DNA from: Allochromatium tepidum
GTDB taxonomy: Bacteria; Pseudomonadota; Gammaproteobacteria; Chromatiales; Chromatiaceae
Length of the DNA: 64,000 nucleotides
Reading direction: 5' to 3'
Assembly: GCF_018409545.1 (NCBI RefSeq)
Contig: NZ_AP024563.1
Span: forward strand, 1,194,755 to 1,258,754
Position 1 is the first letter of the stretch. Each line of letters begins with the position of its first letter. Under the pieces are notes generated by a model that was not told the origin of the DNA, searched no databases, and saw only the letters and a list, made by a program, of their open reading frames with translations. Below, one piece after another: positions 61,589-64,000 of this stretch. Position numbers and translations under genes: made by a program.

Positions 61589-62518
61589 ATGAAGGTTGCG
61601 ATCATCGGCGGGACCGGCTTCGTCGGTCTGTACATCACTCGTCATCTGCTGGCGGCCGGCCATGTGCCGCGACTGCTGGTGCGTCCGGGCAGCGAGTCCA
61701 AGGTCGAGCGCCCCGAGTCGTGCGAGATCGTCCACGGCAACGTGAGCGATCTGCCGTCGCTGGTGGAGTGCGTGCGCGGCTGTGACGCGGTCATCTATCT
61801 GATCGGCATCCTGCGCGAGTTTCCGGCGCAGGGCATCACCTTCGAGGCGCTCCAGTATCAGGGCGTGGTCGACACCATCGCCGCCGCGCAGGAGAACTGT
61901 GTCGGGCGCTTCATCCTGATGAGCGCCAACGGCATCCGTCCCGACGGCACCGCCTATCAGCGCACCAAGTACCAGGCCGAGCAGGCGCTCAAGGAGTCGG
62001 GTCTGCGCTGGACGATCTTCCGCCCGTCGGTGATCTTCGGCGATGCCGAGGGGCGGATGGAGTTTTGTTCGCAGATCAAGAAGGACATCATCGACAGTCC
62101 GCTGCCGGCGCCGCTGTTCCATGCCGGCCTGCTGCCGACCAAGGCCGGACTCTTCGAGCTGGCGCCGGTCAGTATCAAAGACGTCGCCGCGGCCTTCGTG
62201 CTGGCGCTCAGCGAGTCGCGCACCGAGTCCCAGACCTATTCGCTGTGCGGTCCCGAGCGGCTGAGCTGGAAGGCGATCCTCAGCACGATCGCCGCCGCTT
62301 CGGGGCGCACCAAGCTGATGGTTCCGGCGCCGGCGCCGGTGATCAAGGCGGCGGCGGGGCTGTTGGACCGCTTCCCCTGGTTCCCCATCTCGCGTGATCA
62401 GATCCAGATGCTGATGGAAGGCAATGTCTGCACCGAGAACGACGGCTTCGCGCGTCTCGGGTTGACGCCAACCCACTTCGGCGTCGACCAGCTCGGCTAT
62501 CTGGCGCGCGGCGACTGA
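61589..62518 (+). CDS. NAD(P)-binding protein, complex I NDUFA9 subunit type
   Basis: The 309-residue protein is an atypical short-chain dehydrogenase: MKVAIIGGTGFVGLYITRHL (Rossmann motif GGTGFVG), VIYLIGILREFPAQGITFEA, YQRTKYQAEQALKESGLRWT and ALYG-less C-terminal region. It matches the NDUFA9-type family found in gammaproteobacteria. It is preceded by GAGAG. Its exact substrate is unknown. Confidence 0.88.
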   Translation: MKVAIIGGTGFVGLYITRHLLAAGHVPRLLVRPGSESKVERPESCEIVHGNVSDLPSLVECVRGCDAVIYLIGILREFPAQGITFEALQYQGVVDTIAAAQENCVGRFILMSANGIRPDGTAYQRTKYQAEQALKESGLRWTIFRPSVIFGDAEGRMEFCSQIKKDIIDSPLPAPLFHAGLLPTKAGLFELAPVSIKDVAAAFVLALSESRTESQTYSLCGPERLSWKAILSTIAAASGRTKLMVPAPAPVIKAAAGLLDRFPWFPISRDQIQMLMEGNVCTENDGFARLGLTPTHFGVDQLGYLARGD

Positions 62519-62536
62519 GCCAGTCTGGTCATCGGT

Positions 62537-63793
62537 TCAGAGCGCGGGCGGTGCCTTGTAGCCGAGGATCAGATCCATGACGTTGGTTCCGGTCGGCCCG
62601 GTGCGGATGAGATCCCCGCTCGCCTCCAGGAAGCGCCCGGAGTCGGCTCGTGCCAGACAGGTGCGGGCATCGAGTTCGATCCCACCGAGTTCGGCCCGCT
62701 CCAGGGTGCCGCCATCGACCAGGGCACCGGCGTCCTCGGTCGGCCCGTCGCTGCCATCGGTGCCGGCGCTCAGCAGCCGGACATCATCGCATCCAGCCAG
62801 CTCGATCGCGGCGGCCAGCGCCAGATGCTGATTGCGACCGCCGCGTCCAGGATGCTCGGGAAGCCGGACGGTCGTCTCGCCGCCCCAGACATGCAGACCG
62901 GGCACGCCGTCGATGAGCGTCCGGGCGAGCGCGCGGCCCTGATCGGCGGCCTCGCCCTCGATGAGATCCGGATACAGCCGGACGTTCCACCCCCTGGACT
63001 CGGCGGCCTTCACGACCGCCGCCTTGGCCAGCGACAGTGTGGCGACCAGTTCCATCTCGGGACCGTGTTCCGGTAAGGCGCCGCGCTCGGCGAGTCCGCG
63101 CGCGACCCAGCCCGCCAACCAATCCGGTAGAACGAGTCGCCCGACCTGATCGGCCAGATCCGGCACGGGCACCAGCGGCCCCGAGCCGATGATGCCCGGC
63201 GTATCTCCCGGTACGTCCGAGATGGCCAGTTGCCGGACGGGACGCCCCCCGAGGTGCCTCAGCAACCCGCCCGCCTTGAGACGCGAAACCGACTGGCGCA
63301 CACAATTCATGGCGCCGATCGGTAGTCCGCTACCGAGCAACCAGGCATTGAGGGCGCGCAGTTCGGAGAGTCCCAGGCCGCTGACCGGTGCCTCGATCAG
63401 CGCCGAGGCGCCACCGGAGAGCAGGAACAGGACTTGTGTTTCGGCGGGTAGCCGGTCGAGGCTCGCCGGCAGACGTTCGCCGGCCGCGAGACTGCCGGCA
63501 TCCGGCAGCGGATGACCGCCGAAACGGACCTCGATCCCCAGCCCTCGCCAACGCCCCGGATCGGCGTGTCCAGGCTTGGTGACGAGCATCCCGCCCCGGC
63601 AGGCCTCGCCGAGCACCTCGAGTGCGCCCAGCGTCATGGACTCGGCCGCCTTGCCGATGGCCGCGATCCAGACCGGCCCCCTGATCGGGCGCGTACTGAG
63701 CGCACGTTGCACCGAACGCGCACCTGAGACGGCGTCGAGCGCGACGGCCAGCAGTTCGAGGAGTGTATGACGCGGGTCCGGTGTGGGCTGCAT
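62537..63793 (-). CDS. Glycerate 2-kinase (MOFRL type)
   Basis: The 418-residue protein has the GLXK-type N-terminal domain (VWIAAIGKAAESMTLGALEV, LFLLSGGASALIEAP, PIGAMNCVRQSVSRLKAGGL) and the MOFRL C-terminal domain (LHVWGGETTVRLPEHPGRGG, RNQHLALAAAIEL, LSAGTDGSDGPTEDAGALVD). It phosphorylates glycerate to 2-phosphoglycerate, as in TtuD. It is convergent with the NDUFA9-like gene. Confidence 0.92.
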   Translation of the reverse strand: MQPTPDPRHTLLELLAVALDAVSGARSVQRALSTRPIRGPVWIAAIGKAAESMTLGALEVLGEACRGGMLVTKPGHADPGRWRGLGIEVRFGGHPLPDAGSLAAGERLPASLDRLPAETQVLFLLSGGASALIEAPVSGLGLSELRALNAWLLGSGLPIGAMNCVRQSVSRLKAGGLLRHLGGRPVRQLAISDVPGDTPGIIGSGPLVPVPDLADQVGRLVLPDWLAGWVARGLAERGALPEHGPEMELVATLSLAKAAVVKAAESRGWNVRLYPDLIEGEAADQGRALARTLIDGVPGLHVWGGETTVRLPEHPGRGGRNQHLALAAAIELAGCDDVRLLSAGTDGSDGPTEDAGALVDGGTLERAELGGIELDARTCLARADSGRFLEASGDLIRTGPTGTNVMDLILGYKAPPAL

Positions 63794-63954
63794 CGATCGC
63801 CGTCAATTGACTGATTTCAATGTGTTCGCATCGATTCCGGGTGCAGACTGCCTGCTCCTGGGCGATCGGACGTCGCTCGTCTCGTCGCGCCGCACGTCCC
63901 GGTCATGGGAATGTCCGTGGCGGCCGACTGTTCGTCCAACGGAGCCGTAACCGG

Positions 63955-64000
63955 ATGAATCTCTGTCCCAAATGCGACCGTCCGCTCTGGCCGTTCGCCA
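63955..64000 (+). CDS. Zinc-ribbon protein, N-terminal fragment (runs off right edge)
   Basis: ATG 63955 starts a frame MNLCPKCDRPLWPFA before the window ends. The CxxC pair is a zinc-ribbon or zinc-finger hint. Nothing more can be said. The 161 bases before it contain no other gene. Confidence 0.4.
   Translation, partial: MNLCPKCDRPLWPFA

Noticed and set aside
1-64000. CRISPR array, rRNA or tRNA genes
   Set aside because: No direct-repeat array with spacers was seen, and no stretch matched a tRNA or rRNA pattern by eye. Small RNA genes could have been missed.

Overview
The window is GC-rich DNA from a gammaproteobacterium with a large respiratory, metal and sulfur gene content. The style (tandem mod genes, a BCA-type molybdoenzyme with chaperone, many rhodaneses and cytochromes, Ter/ExbB envelope genes) is most like purple sulfur bacteria of the Chromatiaceae. 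That placement is inference from gene content; no rRNA or tRNA gene was seen. Most genes are packed in tight, overlapping operons.

Left edge to 14.2 kb (mostly minus strand). A partial AAA ATPase, a DUF1566 protein and a nuclease-like protein with a glycine-zipper tail are followed by an IS91-type remnant. Then comes a molybdenum-themed block: a broken yqeB-like gene, modC, modB, a TauE/SafE permease, two modA genes, a ModE-like regulator with a palindromic site between, two rhodaneses, dsbB, a CDF metal exporter, a second TauE/SafE, an FmdE-like protein, a moaA gene gutted by an internal deletion, and an ECF sigma factor. Divergently, a PstS-like binding protein is paired with a methyl-accepting chemotaxis protein.

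17.3-34.3 kb (plus strand). This is the most interesting part: one run of about 15 genes on one strand, apparently driven by a sigma-54-type promoter near 17.6 kb with two palindromic upstream sites. It encodes an iron-sulfur subunit, an NrfD-like membrane subunit and a Tat-exported molybdopterin catalytic subunit (order B-C-A), a TorD-like chaperone, a GT4 glycosyltransferase, a methylglyoxal-synthase-like protein, a multi-cluster ferredoxin, a small cytochrome c, a double-headed Mrp ATPase, an unknown protein, a Cys-less rhodanese, a five-heme cytochrome c, and at the end a PhnD-like sensor, a histidine kinase and an NtrC-type sigma-54 activator. The run therefore appears to encode its own regulator. 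Cluster-ligand positions in both electron-transfer subunits are altered (Cys to Asp), so the substrate cannot be assigned from this reading. A roughly 390-bp IS200/IS605-like element with no ORF and dense RNA hairpins sits inside the operon.

34.5-43.9 kb (minus strand). After tcdA and an IS1595 remnant comes a nine-gene envelope operon: a TerD-domain protein with a membrane anchor, three secreted coiled-coil proteins, a MotA/TolQ/ExbB channel protein, two ExbD-like proteins, a helical-repeat protein and a membrane protein. It looks like an undescribed Ter-linked proton-motive-force machine. A DUF1840 protein and a PD-(D/E)XK nuclease of the transposase/Rpn type follow.

44-64 kb. Housekeeping genes (glnS, pgl, a uracil-DNA glycosylase, dnaE, an HPF-like protein, an NDUFA9-like protein, glycerate kinase) are mixed with decayed genes (an N6-adenine methylase, an NMT1-like fragment, a circularly permuted ATP-grasp gene, arfB, rtcB), two VapC/Phd toxin-antitoxin pairs flanking dnaE, and a receiver protein with a C-terminal membrane anchor. 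dnaE carries an in-frame mini-intein of 156 residues at the LRR/CMGKK site, with an AT-rich tract just downstream. Across the window at least six genes are broken by clean internal deletions rather than scattered mutations.
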